Part shown: one piece after another, positions 55,340 to 64,000 of the stretch
How positions within the stretch are numbered: position 1 is the first letter of the stretch
Layout: every line of letters starts with the position of its first letter
Source: Candidatus Zipacnadia bacterium
GTDB lineage: Bacteria > Armatimonadota > Zipacnadia > Zipacnadales > UBA5352
DNA length: 64,000 nt
Direction: 5' to 3'
NCBI GenBank assembly: GCA_029820295.1
Contig: JALGVA010000002.1
Span: 51,481-115,480 of the forward strand
Notes under the pieces: model-generated
Databases searched by the model: none
What the model saw: only the letters and a program-made list of their open reading frames with translations
What the model was told of the DNA's origin: nothing
Translations under genes and position numbers: made by a program

Positions 55340-58300
55340 ATGTGCGCGCGCACGCTGAGCCTGTCATGCATCGCCATCATCGCCATTGCCCTGATGCTGC
55401 CCTGCACATCTCCCGGTGACGACGCCCCGGTCGGCGAGAACCTGGTGTCGAACCCGTCGATCGAAGAGGGCGCGGACGACGCGCCGGCCGACTGGCGGTT
55501 CTGGGGTTGGGCGCCTGAGGGCATGCCCCGCACGTCCACCGGCGTCTGGGACAGCGAGGTCGCCCGCACCGGGGAGCGCTCGCTCAAGATCGTCAACCCC
55601 GCCGCGTCGGACGTGGGCACGTGGACCAACCGCGAGGGGGATGGCTTCATCCCGGTCGAGCCGGGCGAAGTGTACACCGCCAGCGCCTGGATGATGGTCG
55701 AGTCGGTGGAGCCCGGCCAGTTCACCAACTTCCGCGCGGGCTTCTGCCGCATCGACGCCGATGGCGAGATAAGCTACCTGCCGGCCGACACGCGCCGGGA
55801 GATCGCCCCCGCGGACGGCGGCTTCCCCGAGGCCGGGGTGTGGCGCCGCTTCGCGGTGGCCGCGCGCGCGCCGACGGACGCGACGCACATAGGCGTGGAC
55901 ATCGACCTGCACGGCCCGGGCACCGCGTGGATCGACGACGTGGCGGTGACGCGCGGCTACGACATCGCGGCGCTGGGCGGCGAGCCGCCGGCCGCGGAGA
56001 TCACCATCGCGCAGGACCCCGACCTCGACCCGCCATCGGCCGACGCGCCGCTGTCGGTGACCTTCCGGGTCACCAACGGCCTGCAGGCGCGCCCGTTGAC
56101 GCTCGAGTGCGAGGTGCTCGACTACTGGTTCCGCCCGTCGGTGTTCACGCAGGATCTGCAGCTCGACGTGGCCGAGATGCGCGAGGTGACGGTCGAGTTC
56201 GACGATGCCACGCGCGCGCGGCTGTTCGACATGCGCGAGAAGGCGGGGGCCAACGGCTTCCGGGTCACGGGCGTACTGCGCGCCGGCGATGACGAGGTGG
56301 CGCGCACGCGCAAGGGCTACCGCTTCGCCAACCGTGTGCGCGAATGGGAGCCGCTCCCGCCGCTGCCGCCGCGCGCCGAGCGCGTCGATGACCTGTTCGG
56401 CGAACAGACGCTGGTCGATGTCATCAACTGCGGCGACCCCGATGACCCGCACCCCTACTTCGAGGGCGGGCGTGGCATGGGCGCCAAGACCACCGGCGCG
56501 GTACCCAATGAGGCCTGGAAGGACATCTACCGCGAGCCCGCGCCGGCGTTCACCACCATCGAGACCATCCTCGGGAAGCGCTGCCGCGTCACCCACGGCT
56601 GGGGCTGGTTCGCCTACAAGTTCAACCGCCCCGGCCTCAAACCCGGCACGCCCTACCTGGTCGTGATGGAGTACCCCGAGGATACCGGCCGCACCTACAA
56701 CATCTTCAACACCGGCATCTCGTGCAGCCTGGTCGGCGGCTACGGCTTCCACACCGGCCGGACGCTGGGCGACCACTGGACGCGTACGCTCAACTCCGAG
56801 TACGCCGACTACCCGCTCAGCGGCGAGATCCGGCGCTGGCACAGCCTGTTCCACCTGGGCGAGCAGACGTGGGCGCCCGGGGACCCATGGCGCACCTCGG
56901 CCACGCGCGCCGACTCCGAGGACGGCTTCTGGTTCATCGTGGGCGGCGTGGGGCCCAGCCAGGACGCGCTCGCGAGCGGCGCGGCGGTGAGCACCATCAA
57001 GCTCTACGAGATCAGCAACGTGCCCGCACTGTTCCCGCGCATTGAGGAGCCGCCGCTGGAGCTGGGACGACGCGAGATGTTCGTCACCGCCGAGAGCGAC
57101 GGCGTCACCAAGTACCTGCAGGACGAAGAGTCGCTGGCGGACTGGGCACGTGTGCGGCTCCATGACGCGCGCTTCATGGGCTTGAGCGGCGTCTCGCCCA
57201 ACCGAAACAACTATCTCGACCGGCTGCTGCAGAGCAACCGCGAGGAGGGGACGGGCCTGCGCATCTTCCCGCGCTGGATGATCGAGCGCGAGGTGCTGGG
57301 CAAGGTGGGCGTGCCGCCCGAGGGGGTCGCCAAGGGCCCCGATGGCGAGGACATCGCCGGGCAGCGGCTCACGCAGCTTCCCGACATCCTGCACCCGAAC
57401 ACGCTGCGCGAGGTGCTGCGCCTGATCACCGAGGAGCTGTCGGCGCAGGCCGCCGACCCCGCGCTGGCGGGGATGATGCTCTACAAGCACTACGGCAGCC
57501 CTATCCCGGTCAGCTTCAGCGACTACGCTCTGGGACGGTTCGAGGAGGAGACCGACACGCGCATCGAGGGCGCCGACTCCGCGGCGCGGCGCGCCTGGCT
57601 GCTGGCCAACCGCAAGGAGGAGTACTACCGCTGGTGGTACGCGCACAAGCGCGAGTTCCTGCTGGCCATCCGCGACCACCTGCGCGCGCTGCGACCGGAC
57701 TTGAAGCTGTTCTACTTCCCGTGGCACAGCGACGACGACTTCCCGTTCTCCTGCGGTCGCCTGCGCTACGCCGGTGAGCCGATGATGGACAGGATCTACG
57801 TGCCGGGCACCAACATCCTGCTGGTGCCGAGCTTCACCGTGCCGCCCGAGCAGTGGACCGAAGAGCAGAAGCGCAACCCCTTCCTGGCGCGCTCCTACTA
57901 CCGCGAGCGCATCGCGCCCGAGCTTGAGGGCCAGGTGACCATCGAGGACGTGCTCTACGGCCGCTACAAGGACATGCCCCAGTTCTGGGGCGCACCGCGC
58001 AGCGGGGAGCTCCCGCACCTGCTCTACCCCGACCAGATGGACCTTATCGCGATGTTCACCGAGCCGGGCGGGATCTACGCCAACCACGTGGGCTACAGCC
58101 CGCGGCTGTTCCGCGAGGACGACGGCATCGTCTACTGGGCACCGGTGCGCTACACCTTCACGGCCGACAACCCTCAGTTCCTCGACCTGTTCCGCACCGG
58201 CGAGGGCTCGGCCATCGCGGTGCACATGCCCTACAATGAGGAGACCACGCATCTGAACGTCCCCTCGATCCACGGAGCGCTGGGCGTCGAGCACGGCGGC

Positions 58301-59770
58301 CCGTTCTGCATGATGGAAGAGGTCCTGTCGATGGCGCACTCGGACCCCGTGTACATCATGGAGAGCATGTGGGAGCCGCTCAAGCGCGGCTTCCCGCACC
58401 ACGCGCGCGCCTTCGCTCAGGCCTATCGGGCGCTGCCGGCGCTGCCCACGACCGTGCTTGAGGGTGCCGTTACGCCCGCCGACGAGGCCATCGTGGTGCG
58501 CTCGTGTGAGACCGACTACGGGCAGTACCTGGCCGTCATCAACACCGCCTTCGACCTGCGGCAGCGGCAGGTCGCGCTGACCATCACACCCGCAGTGCAG
58601 GCGGTCGAGCGCGTGGTCAATCTCGGCACCGGCGAGGCCGTGCCCTTCGCCGACGTGGGCGACGGCCGCATCCGCATCGACCTGCCGGCGCCGCCCATGT
58701 CGCTGACCAGCCTGCGCGTGATCGACCGCGTCCCGCGCGCGGTCGTGCGCGACATCCGCATCGAGCCGGAGGTGTTCTCGCCCAACGGTGACGGCGCGCA
58801 GGATACCGTCACGGTCACCGGCCGCACGGTTATGCAGATCGCCGAAGGCCGGTGGTCGGCGGAGATCATCGATGGCGACGGCCGCGTGGTGCGCCGCTTC
58901 GAGGGCGATGCGCCCCGGGTGCAGTTCGCCTGGGACGGGCTGACCGACGACGGCGAGCGCTGCGCCGATGGCGACTACGACATCCGCTTCGTGGCCGACG
59001 CGTTCCCGGAGATCGAGCAGCGCCGCGGGATGACCGTGGACACCAGGCCACCGGAGACGCGGGTCGTGCTGGAGCAGGACCGGATGGACGTGCCGGTCAA
59101 CAACGTCGAGCTGAGCGGGCGCCTCAGTGCGATGGTCGCGGGCGAGTCGCTGCACCTGCTCCGGGAGGGCATGCCCGACCGCACCGTGCCGCTGGGCGCG
59201 GACGGCTCATTCACCGTGGGGGTCGAGGGCCTGAACCTGGGGGACAACACGTTGTCGCTCGTGGTCCGCGACCGCGCGGGCAACGCCACCGAGCCCGCGT
59301 CGGTGCAGGTGCGCTTCGCCCTCGACATGACCGGCCCCATCGGCTTCGACTTCGGCGCCGGACCGATCATGGAGGGCTTCAGCGCCATCCGCAACGACAC
59401 GCGCTACTCGCCCGAGCGCGGCTACGGCTGGATCAAGTACGATAACGTGTGGAAGGGCGACCGCGGGGTGGGCGACCACCTGATCCGCGACTACTGCAGC
59501 GGCGGCGAGGATCGCGAGTGGGCCGTCGCCCTGCCCGACGGCTCCTACACCGTGACCGTGGTCATGGTCGATACCCTCTTCGACCAGTTCACACCCGACA
59601 TCTACCTCGAAGGTGAGCAGGTTTTCGAGAGCACGTCGATCCGGGCGAACGAGCCCATCCGACCCAGCTTCCAGACGCAGGTGAGCGACGGCCTGCTCAA
59701 CTGTGAGTTCATCAACCCGGGCGGTCTGCCCTACTTCGCGCTCAACGGTATCATCATCGAGCGCAACTGA
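55340..59770 (+). CDS. 1476-aa secreted modular protein (N-terminal CBM-like, catalytic-like middle, FlgD-like Ig, C-terminal galactose-binding-like domain)
   Basis: 'NLVSNPSIEEGADDAPADWRF' at N-terminus; 'EVFSPNGDGAQDTVTVTGRT...FAWDGLTDDGERCADGDYDIRF' (FlgD/CHU-like Ig); C-terminal 'IGFDFGAGPIMEGFSAIRNDTRYSPERGYGW'. RBS GGAGG upstream of ATG 55340. Confidence 0.82.
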   Translation: MCARTLSLSCIAIIAIALMLPCTSPGDDAPVGENLVSNPSIEEGADDAPADWRFWGWAPEGMPRTSTGVWDSEVARTGERSLKIVNPAASDVGTWTNREGDGFIPVEPGEVYTASAWMMVESVEPGQFTNFRAGFCRIDADGEISYLPADTRREIAPADGGFPEAGVWRRFAVAARAPTDATHIGVDIDLHGPGTAWIDDVAVTRGYDIAALGGEPPAAEITIAQDPDLDPPSADAPLSVTFRVTNGLQARPLTLECEVLDYWFRPSVFTQDLQLDVAEMREVTVEFDDATRARLFDMREKAGANGFRVTGVLRAGDDEVARTRKGYRFANRVREWEPLPPLPPRAERVDDLFGEQTLVDVINCGDPDDPHPYFEGGRGMGAKTTGAVPNEAWKDIYREPAPAFTTIETILGKRCRVTHGWGWFAYKFNRPGLKPGTPYLVVMEYPEDTGRTYNIFNTGISCSLVGGYGFHTGRTLGDHWTRTLNSEYADYPLSGEIRRWHSLFHLGEQTWAPGDPWRTSATRADSEDGFWFIVGGVGPSQDALASGAAVSTIKLYEISNVPALFPRIEEPPLELGRREMFVTAESDGVTKYLQDEESLADWARVRLHDARFMGLSGVSPNRNNYLDRLLQSNREEGTGLRIFPRWMIEREVLGKVGVPPEGVAKGPDGEDIAGQRLTQLPDILHPNTLREVLRLITEELSAQAADPALAGMMLYKHYGSPIPVSFSDYALGRFEEETDTRIEGADSAARRAWLLANRKEEYYRWWYAHKREFLLAIRDHLRALRPDLKLFYFPWHSDDDFPFSCGRLRYAGEPMMDRIYVPGTNILLVPSFTVPPEQWTEEQKRNPFLARSYYRERIAPELEGQVTIEDVLYGRYKDMPQFWGAPRSGELPHLLYPDQMDLIAMFTEPGGIYANHVGYSPRLFREDDGIVYWAPVRYTFTADNPQFLDLFRTGEGSAIAVHMPYNEETTHLNVPSIHGALGVEHGGPFCMMEEVLSMAHSDPVYIMESMWEPLKRGFPHHARAFAQAYRALPALPTTVLEGAVTPADEAIVVRSCETDYGQYLAVINTAFDLRQRQVALTITPAVQAVERVVNLGTGEAVPFADVGDGRIRIDLPAPPMSLTSLRVIDRVPRAVVRDIRIEPEVFSPNGDGAQDTVTVTGRTVMQIAEGRWSAEIIDGDGRVVRRFEGDAPRVQFAWDGLTDDGERCADGDYDIRFVADAFPEIEQRRGMTVDTRPPETRVVLEQDRMDVPVNNVELSGRLSAMVAGESLHLLREGMPDRTVPLGADGSFTVGVEGLNLGDNTLSLVVRDRAGNATEPASVQVRFALDMTGPIGFDFGAGPIMEGFSAIRNDTRYSPERGYGWIKYDNVWKGDRGVGDHLIRDYCSGGEDREWAVALPDGSYTVTVVMVDTLFDQFTPDIYLEGEQVFESTSIRANEPIRPSFQTQVSDGLLNCEFINPGGLPYFALNGIIIERN

Positions 59771-59842
59771 TGCGGCCACGTCGGCAACGGGGGCAGATCG
59801 GGCATCGCGAGCAGCACGACTCAAGGGCAGGCCACCGGCACC

Positions 59843-61840
59843 ATGCAGGAGATGGCGTCACAGGACACCACCGCGGGCGAGCCCCGCACGTCTCTGACCT
59901 TCGGGCAGGCGGCATGGGCCTTCGGGCTGGCGCTGCTGCTGCTGGTGGCCGCGAACCTGTTCGTGCTGCGCTACGACCTGGAGGGCGGGCGCTCCTACGG
60001 CATCCGCGACGTGCCGCCGGCGCTGCCCTGGTTCCTGCTGCTGGTGCTGCTGCTGGCGAGCGCCGCCGCGCGCCGCATCGCGCCGCGCCTGGCGCTGGAG
60101 CGCCGACAGGCGCTGCTGATCTTCGGCTTGCTGGCGCTGGCGATCCCGATCTCTGGCTTCATGGGCGTGCGCTCGTTGCTGCCCCACCTGTCCTTGCTGC
60201 AGTATTACCAGGGCCCCGACAACGAGTTCGCGCGCATCGCCGCGCACATCCCGGACCACCTGATCCCCAAAGACCCCGACGTGATCATCCCCGCCTATGA
60301 GGGCAGCGAGAGCGGCACCGTGATGTGGGCGCCCTGGCTGGGGCCGATCGGCCTGTGGGGCGGGTTCATGCTGGCGCTGGGGCTGGGCACGCTGTGCTGG
60401 ATCACGCTGCTGCGCAACTACTGGAACCGCAGCGAGCACCTGAGCTACCCCATGCTGGAGCTGCCGCGGCAGTTCGTCGGGGCGGGTGTCTACGGGCACA
60501 GCGACCGCGGCTTCCTGCGGGACCCGCTGATGTGGCTGGGCTTCGCGCTGGCGGTGATCTTTCACGCCGGCGACATCCTCAAGTACTTCAACCCATCGAT
60601 CCCGGCCATCCCCGGGCGCACCGACCTCGCGCCGCTGCTGACTGAGGGCCCGTTGCGCCATGCCCTGCCGCTGCGCTTCTACATCAGCCCGCTGACCATG
60701 GGTGCGGCCTATCTGGTGCCCCAGAATGTGCTGTTCTCGGTCTGGGCGGTCTACCTGCTCTACAAGGTCGTGGCCGTGATCGGCGGCACCATGGGAGTGC
60801 AGGCGGGCGACGCCTTCCCGTTCTACCAGGAGCAGGCTACCGGCGGCTACATCGCCTACGGGCTGCTGCTGATCTGGGCCGCGCGCAAGCACATCGCCAG
60901 GCTGTGGCGCATGGCGGTGCACGCCCGACGGGATGGCGAGACCTACCCGCTCACGCCGCGGCTGGCCATCTTCGGGGTGATCGGCGTGGGGCTGTTCGTC
61001 CTGGGCTGGTGCCACGTGAACGGCTTCACGCTCAAGCTGGCCGCGCCCTACTTCGTGATCCTGCTGCTCTACGTGACGGTGCAGGCGCGCATCCGCGCCG
61101 AGACCGGCGTGCCGCTGGCCTGGGACTACCCCTTCGGCACGCAGAAGACCATCTTCCAGCGGGTTCTCGGCGCCGAGGGCATCATGGCCGTGGGCGGCGA
61201 GCGCGGGCTGGTGATGCTCTCGTTCTACTCGTGGCTGGCGCGCTACAACTACCTCGGGCACACCGCGGCCTTCCAGATCGACGACGTCACGCTGTGGGAG
61301 GAGCAGCGGGTGCTGTGGCGGCGCGCACTGTGGTTCGTGGTGGCGGCGCTGGTGCTCGGGATTGCGCTGGGGTTCGCCATACACCTGAAGGCCTATTATG
61401 ACTGGGGCGCGTCGCTGCTGCAGGGCGGCGCCCTCTACGGCGGGGCCAACACACAGGTGGCGCGGGGGGAGTACATCAACCTCAGCGCCGAGCTACTTGC
61501 CCCGGGCGTGCGCGACGCCACGCGCACCAAGTACATCATCCTGGGCTTCGTGCTGGTGCCCGTGCTGGCGCTGGTGCGCAAGAGCTTCCTGCGCTTCCCG
61601 GTGCATCCGCTGGGCTTCCTGCTGGCCACCTGCTACGGCCCCACCCCGTACTACTGGTCCGACTTCTTCCTGGCCTGGATCGCGAAGACCCTCGTCCTGG
61701 TGCTCGGCGGTGCGGGCAGCTACCGCCGGCTGGTGCCACTGTTCCTGGGGATGGTGCTGGGCAGCGCCATGGCCTACGACGTCGTGTGGATGATCGTGCG
61801 CGCGCTGCTGCCCGAGGGCGTGGTGCGCGGCTACGTCTGA
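59843..61840 (+). CDS. Polytopic membrane protein, DUF6785/DUF6784-like
   Basis: Many TM segments; 'MWAPWLGPIGLWGGFMLALGLGTLCWITLLRNYWNRSEHLSYPMLELPRQFV', 'IRAETGVPLAWDYPFGTQK', 'HPLGFLLATCYGPTPYYWSDFFLAWIAKTLVLVLGGAGSYRRLVPLFLGMVLG'. Confidence 0.82.
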   Translation: MQEMASQDTTAGEPRTSLTFGQAAWAFGLALLLLVAANLFVLRYDLEGGRSYGIRDVPPALPWFLLLVLLLASAAARRIAPRLALERRQALLIFGLLALAIPISGFMGVRSLLPHLSLLQYYQGPDNEFARIAAHIPDHLIPKDPDVIIPAYEGSESGTVMWAPWLGPIGLWGGFMLALGLGTLCWITLLRNYWNRSEHLSYPMLELPRQFVGAGVYGHSDRGFLRDPLMWLGFALAVIFHAGDILKYFNPSIPAIPGRTDLAPLLTEGPLRHALPLRFYISPLTMGAAYLVPQNVLFSVWAVYLLYKVVAVIGGTMGVQAGDAFPFYQEQATGGYIAYGLLLIWAARKHIARLWRMAVHARRDGETYPLTPRLAIFGVIGVGLFVLGWCHVNGFTLKLAAPYFVILLLYVTVQARIRAETGVPLAWDYPFGTQKTIFQRVLGAEGIMAVGGERGLVMLSFYSWLARYNYLGHTAAFQIDDVTLWEEQRVLWRRALWFVVAALVLGIALGFAIHLKAYYDWGASLLQGGALYGGANTQVARGEYINLSAELLAPGVRDATRTKYIILGFVLVPVLALVRKSFLRFPVHPLGFLLATCYGPTPYYWSDFFLAWIAKTLVLVLGGAGSYRRLVPLFLGMVLGSAMAYDVVWMIVRALLPEGVVRGYV

Positions 61841-61946
61841 CGGCCGCACGATCCGCACCTGCGCGCCGATGCCTGCCGGCAACCGTCGGGGGCGTAGCCG
61901 ACCGTCCGCGCGACCGCGCATCATCTCGGCCACGTCGGGGCGGAGC

Positions 61947-63890
61947 ATGACTCGACGCGCCATCGTCATCGGAATCATCTGCGTCCTGCTCATCGCGGTC
62001 GCCACCCCGTACACCGACCTGGTGGTGCAGGGCACCTGGCTGGGCCTGACCAGCTTCCCCATCAGCGCGTTCTTCGTGCTGATCGTGCTGGCGGGCGCGC
62101 TCAATGTCCTGCCCCGAGCGTTCGGCATCGGCCTGAGCACCGCCGAGCTGCTGGTCATCTACGCCATGGCGCTGGTGGCCGCGGGGATCCCCAGCTTCGG
62201 CCTCACCGGTCTGCTCATCCCCTACATGGCCGGGCCGCTCTACTTCGCCACCGAGGAGAACCGCTGGGCAGATACGCTCTGGCCGCTGCTGCCCGACTGG
62301 CTGCACCCGCCCGCCGGGCCGACGGTGACGGGGCTCTACGAGGGCCTGCGTCCGGGTGTGCCCATCCCGTGGGGAGACTGGCTGGGGCCGCTGGCGGCGT
62401 GGACCGTGCTGGCGGCGGGCGTCTACGCCGCGCTCTTTTGCCTTACCGCGCTTCTGCGCCGGCGCTGGATTGACGATGAGAAGCTGGTCTTCCCGCTCAT
62501 CCAGCTCCCCATCGAGGTCGCGCAGTACGAGGCCGCGCACGCGGTACTGCCCGGGCTGCTGACCAACCGGATCATGTGGCTGTTCTTCGCGCTCCCGTTC
62601 ACCATCCACACGATCAACGGACTGCACTCGTATATCCCGGCCATGCCGGCCATCAACGTGCACGAGATCTCGCTCAACGCGGCCATCACCGCGCGGCCGT
62701 GGACGGCGCTCAAGCCGTTGTGGCTGCGCGTGCTGTTCAGCATCATCGGCCTCGCTTTCATCCTGCCCGCGGAGCTGTCGCTGAGCCTGTGGCTGTTCTA
62801 CTTCTTCTTCCTGGGGCAGCAGGTGGCGGGGGAGGCGCTGGGGCTGCCCATGCCGTCGGTGCAGGCCTACCCGGTGCGCGCCTTCGTGGCCCATCAGATG
62901 ATCGGCGGCATCCTGTGCTTTCTGGTGCTCGGGCTGGCGGCGGCGCGTGGCGGCCTCGCCGACATCTGGGCCCATGCGCGCCGACCGCTCACCGGCGAGC
63001 CGCCGCCGAGGTCATCGGACCGGCGCGAACCGTTGCCCTACGCAGTCGCGCTGTGGGGCGCGGTCGGGGCGCTGGGGCTGATCGTGGCATGGGGCGCGGC
63101 TGCCGGGGCCAGCGCGCTGGTGACGCTCGTCCTCTTCGTCCTGTTCTTCGCGGTGCACATCGTGGCCACGCGCCTGGTGTGCGAGGGAGGCATGCTGTAC
63201 GTCCAACACCCCTATCGGCCGCTGAACCTGATCCTCGCGGCGGTGGGCACGCGCGCACTGGCGCCGCGCACCATCGCCATCAGCACGCTCTTCGACCATC
63301 TGTGGATGCTCGACAACCGCAGCCCGCTGATGCCGTCGCTGATGCAGAGCATGCGCCTCGCCGACGCCGGCGGCATCGATCGCCGGCGGTTGTTCGGGGC
63401 GCTGACGCTCTCGGTCGCGCTCGCGGTCGTGGTCTCGTACGTGGCCTATCTGCGGCTGATGTACGTGCACGGGGGGACGGCGCTCAATACGTGGTTCACC
63501 AGTTACTACACGCGCAACCTCTACTGCACGTGGACCAACCACCTCGTGACCAGTGGCGAACCGGCGCAGCCGTGGGCGTTCGCGACCATGGGCGTGGGCG
63601 CCGCCACCATGTGGGCGCTGGTGACGCTGCACCGCCTGTACATCTGGTGGCCGCTGCACCCCATCGGCTACCTGATGGGTGCGTCATGGCCGATGCTCAA
63701 CTACTGGTTCCCGATCCTCGTCGGCTGGGTGCTCAAGAGCGCGGTGGTGCGCTTCGGTGGCCATCGCGTCTACCGGCAGGTGCTGCCGGGCTTCCTGGGC
63801 CTGATCTTCGGCGAGTTCCTCAGCGCGGGCCTGTGGACGGTGGTGGACCTGATCGCGGGCGTGCGCGGGCACCAGATCTTCTCGTTCTGA
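61947..63890 (+). CDS. Polytopic membrane protein, DUF6785/DUF6784-like (paralog)
   Basis: MTRRAIVIGIICVLLIAVATPYTDLVVQGTWLGLTSFP; 'WIDDEKLVFPLIQLPIEV', 'HPIGYLMGASWPMLNYWFPILVGWVLKSAVVRFGGHRVYRQVLPGFLGLIFGEF' aligns with the C-terminus of the upstream paralog. Confidence 0.84.
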   Translation: MTRRAIVIGIICVLLIAVATPYTDLVVQGTWLGLTSFPISAFFVLIVLAGALNVLPRAFGIGLSTAELLVIYAMALVAAGIPSFGLTGLLIPYMAGPLYFATEENRWADTLWPLLPDWLHPPAGPTVTGLYEGLRPGVPIPWGDWLGPLAAWTVLAAGVYAALFCLTALLRRRWIDDEKLVFPLIQLPIEVAQYEAAHAVLPGLLTNRIMWLFFALPFTIHTINGLHSYIPAMPAINVHEISLNAAITARPWTALKPLWLRVLFSIIGLAFILPAELSLSLWLFYFFFLGQQVAGEALGLPMPSVQAYPVRAFVAHQMIGGILCFLVLGLAAARGGLADIWAHARRPLTGEPPPRSSDRREPLPYAVALWGAVGALGLIVAWGAAAGASALVTLVLFVLFFAVHIVATRLVCEGGMLYVQHPYRPLNLILAAVGTRALAPRTIAISTLFDHLWMLDNRSPLMPSLMQSMRLADAGGIDRRRLFGALTLSVALAVVVSYVAYLRLMYVHGGTALNTWFTSYYTRNLYCTWTNHLVTSGEPAQPWAFATMGVGAATMWALVTLHRLYIWWPLHPIGYLMGASWPMLNYWFPILVGWVLKSAVVRFGGHRVYRQVLPGFLGLIFGEFLSAGLWTVVDLIAGVRGHQIFSF

Positions 63891-63926
63891 TCTGCGAACG
63901 AGGCCAGACGTCGTTGCCGTGAGCCT

Positions 63927-63945
63927 GAGGATGCTTCGCATCCTC
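63927..63945 (+). terminator. Hairpin downstream of the DUF6785/6784-like gene
   Basis: GAGGATGC-TTC-GCATCCTC, 8-bp perfect stem, 37 nt after the stop codon; no T-tract. Confidence 0.45.
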
Positions 63946-64000
63946 CTGGAGGGGCCGCGGCGAGCGCCGCCGGCGCGGCTGCGATCACTTCGTCTGTCAG

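Noticed and set aside
54869-55358. Small ORFs in the 54.9-55.3 kb intergenic region
   Set aside because: Arg/Ala/Gly-rich translations without RBS or conserved motifs; the region is better explained as structured non-coding DNA.
55364-59155. 1263-aa antisense ORF opposite the modular secreted protein
   Set aside because: Same GC-rich shadow effect; no signal peptide, RBS or domain motifs.

Overview
64 kb window of a high-GC bacterial chromosome. Two adjacent DUF1559/H-X9-DG prepilin-like proteins ('[45 protein letters not shown]') suggest an Armatimonadota-like or related lineage; this is inference, not tested. I support about 27 protein-coding genes. Most encode large secreted, carbohydrate-active-looking proteins: a GH2-type protein with terminal LamG domains, a DUF6259-like TIM-barrel protein, a DUF4838 protein, three heparinase II/III-like proteins, a BNR/sialidase-like protein, a VCBS/FG-GAP protein, a row of three CBM9-plus-TIM-barrel paralogs, and a 1476-aa modular protein. 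A few cytoplasmic sugar-type enzymes are mixed in (DegT-family aminotransferase, Gfo/Idh/MocA oxidoreductase, nucleoside hydrolase). Two tandem polytopic DUF6785/DUF6784-like membrane proteins are the only obvious transporter candidates. Another block encodes a polytopic membrane protein, a bacterial alpha-2-macroglobulin with an intact CxEQ thioester motif, and a VanW-family protein. I saw no tRNA, rRNA, CRISPR, phage, IS element, SusC/D or TonB receptor, sulfatase or transcription regulator. Best candidates for something undescribed: (i) the CBM9/TIM-barrel trio with a shared CxCxxC motif, next to unfamiliar transporters; (ii) the membrane protein/A2M/VanW block; (iii) the duplicated DUF1559 unit with a conserved leader, a uORF and matching hairpins. 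All family calls come from reading motifs by eye; no database search was run.
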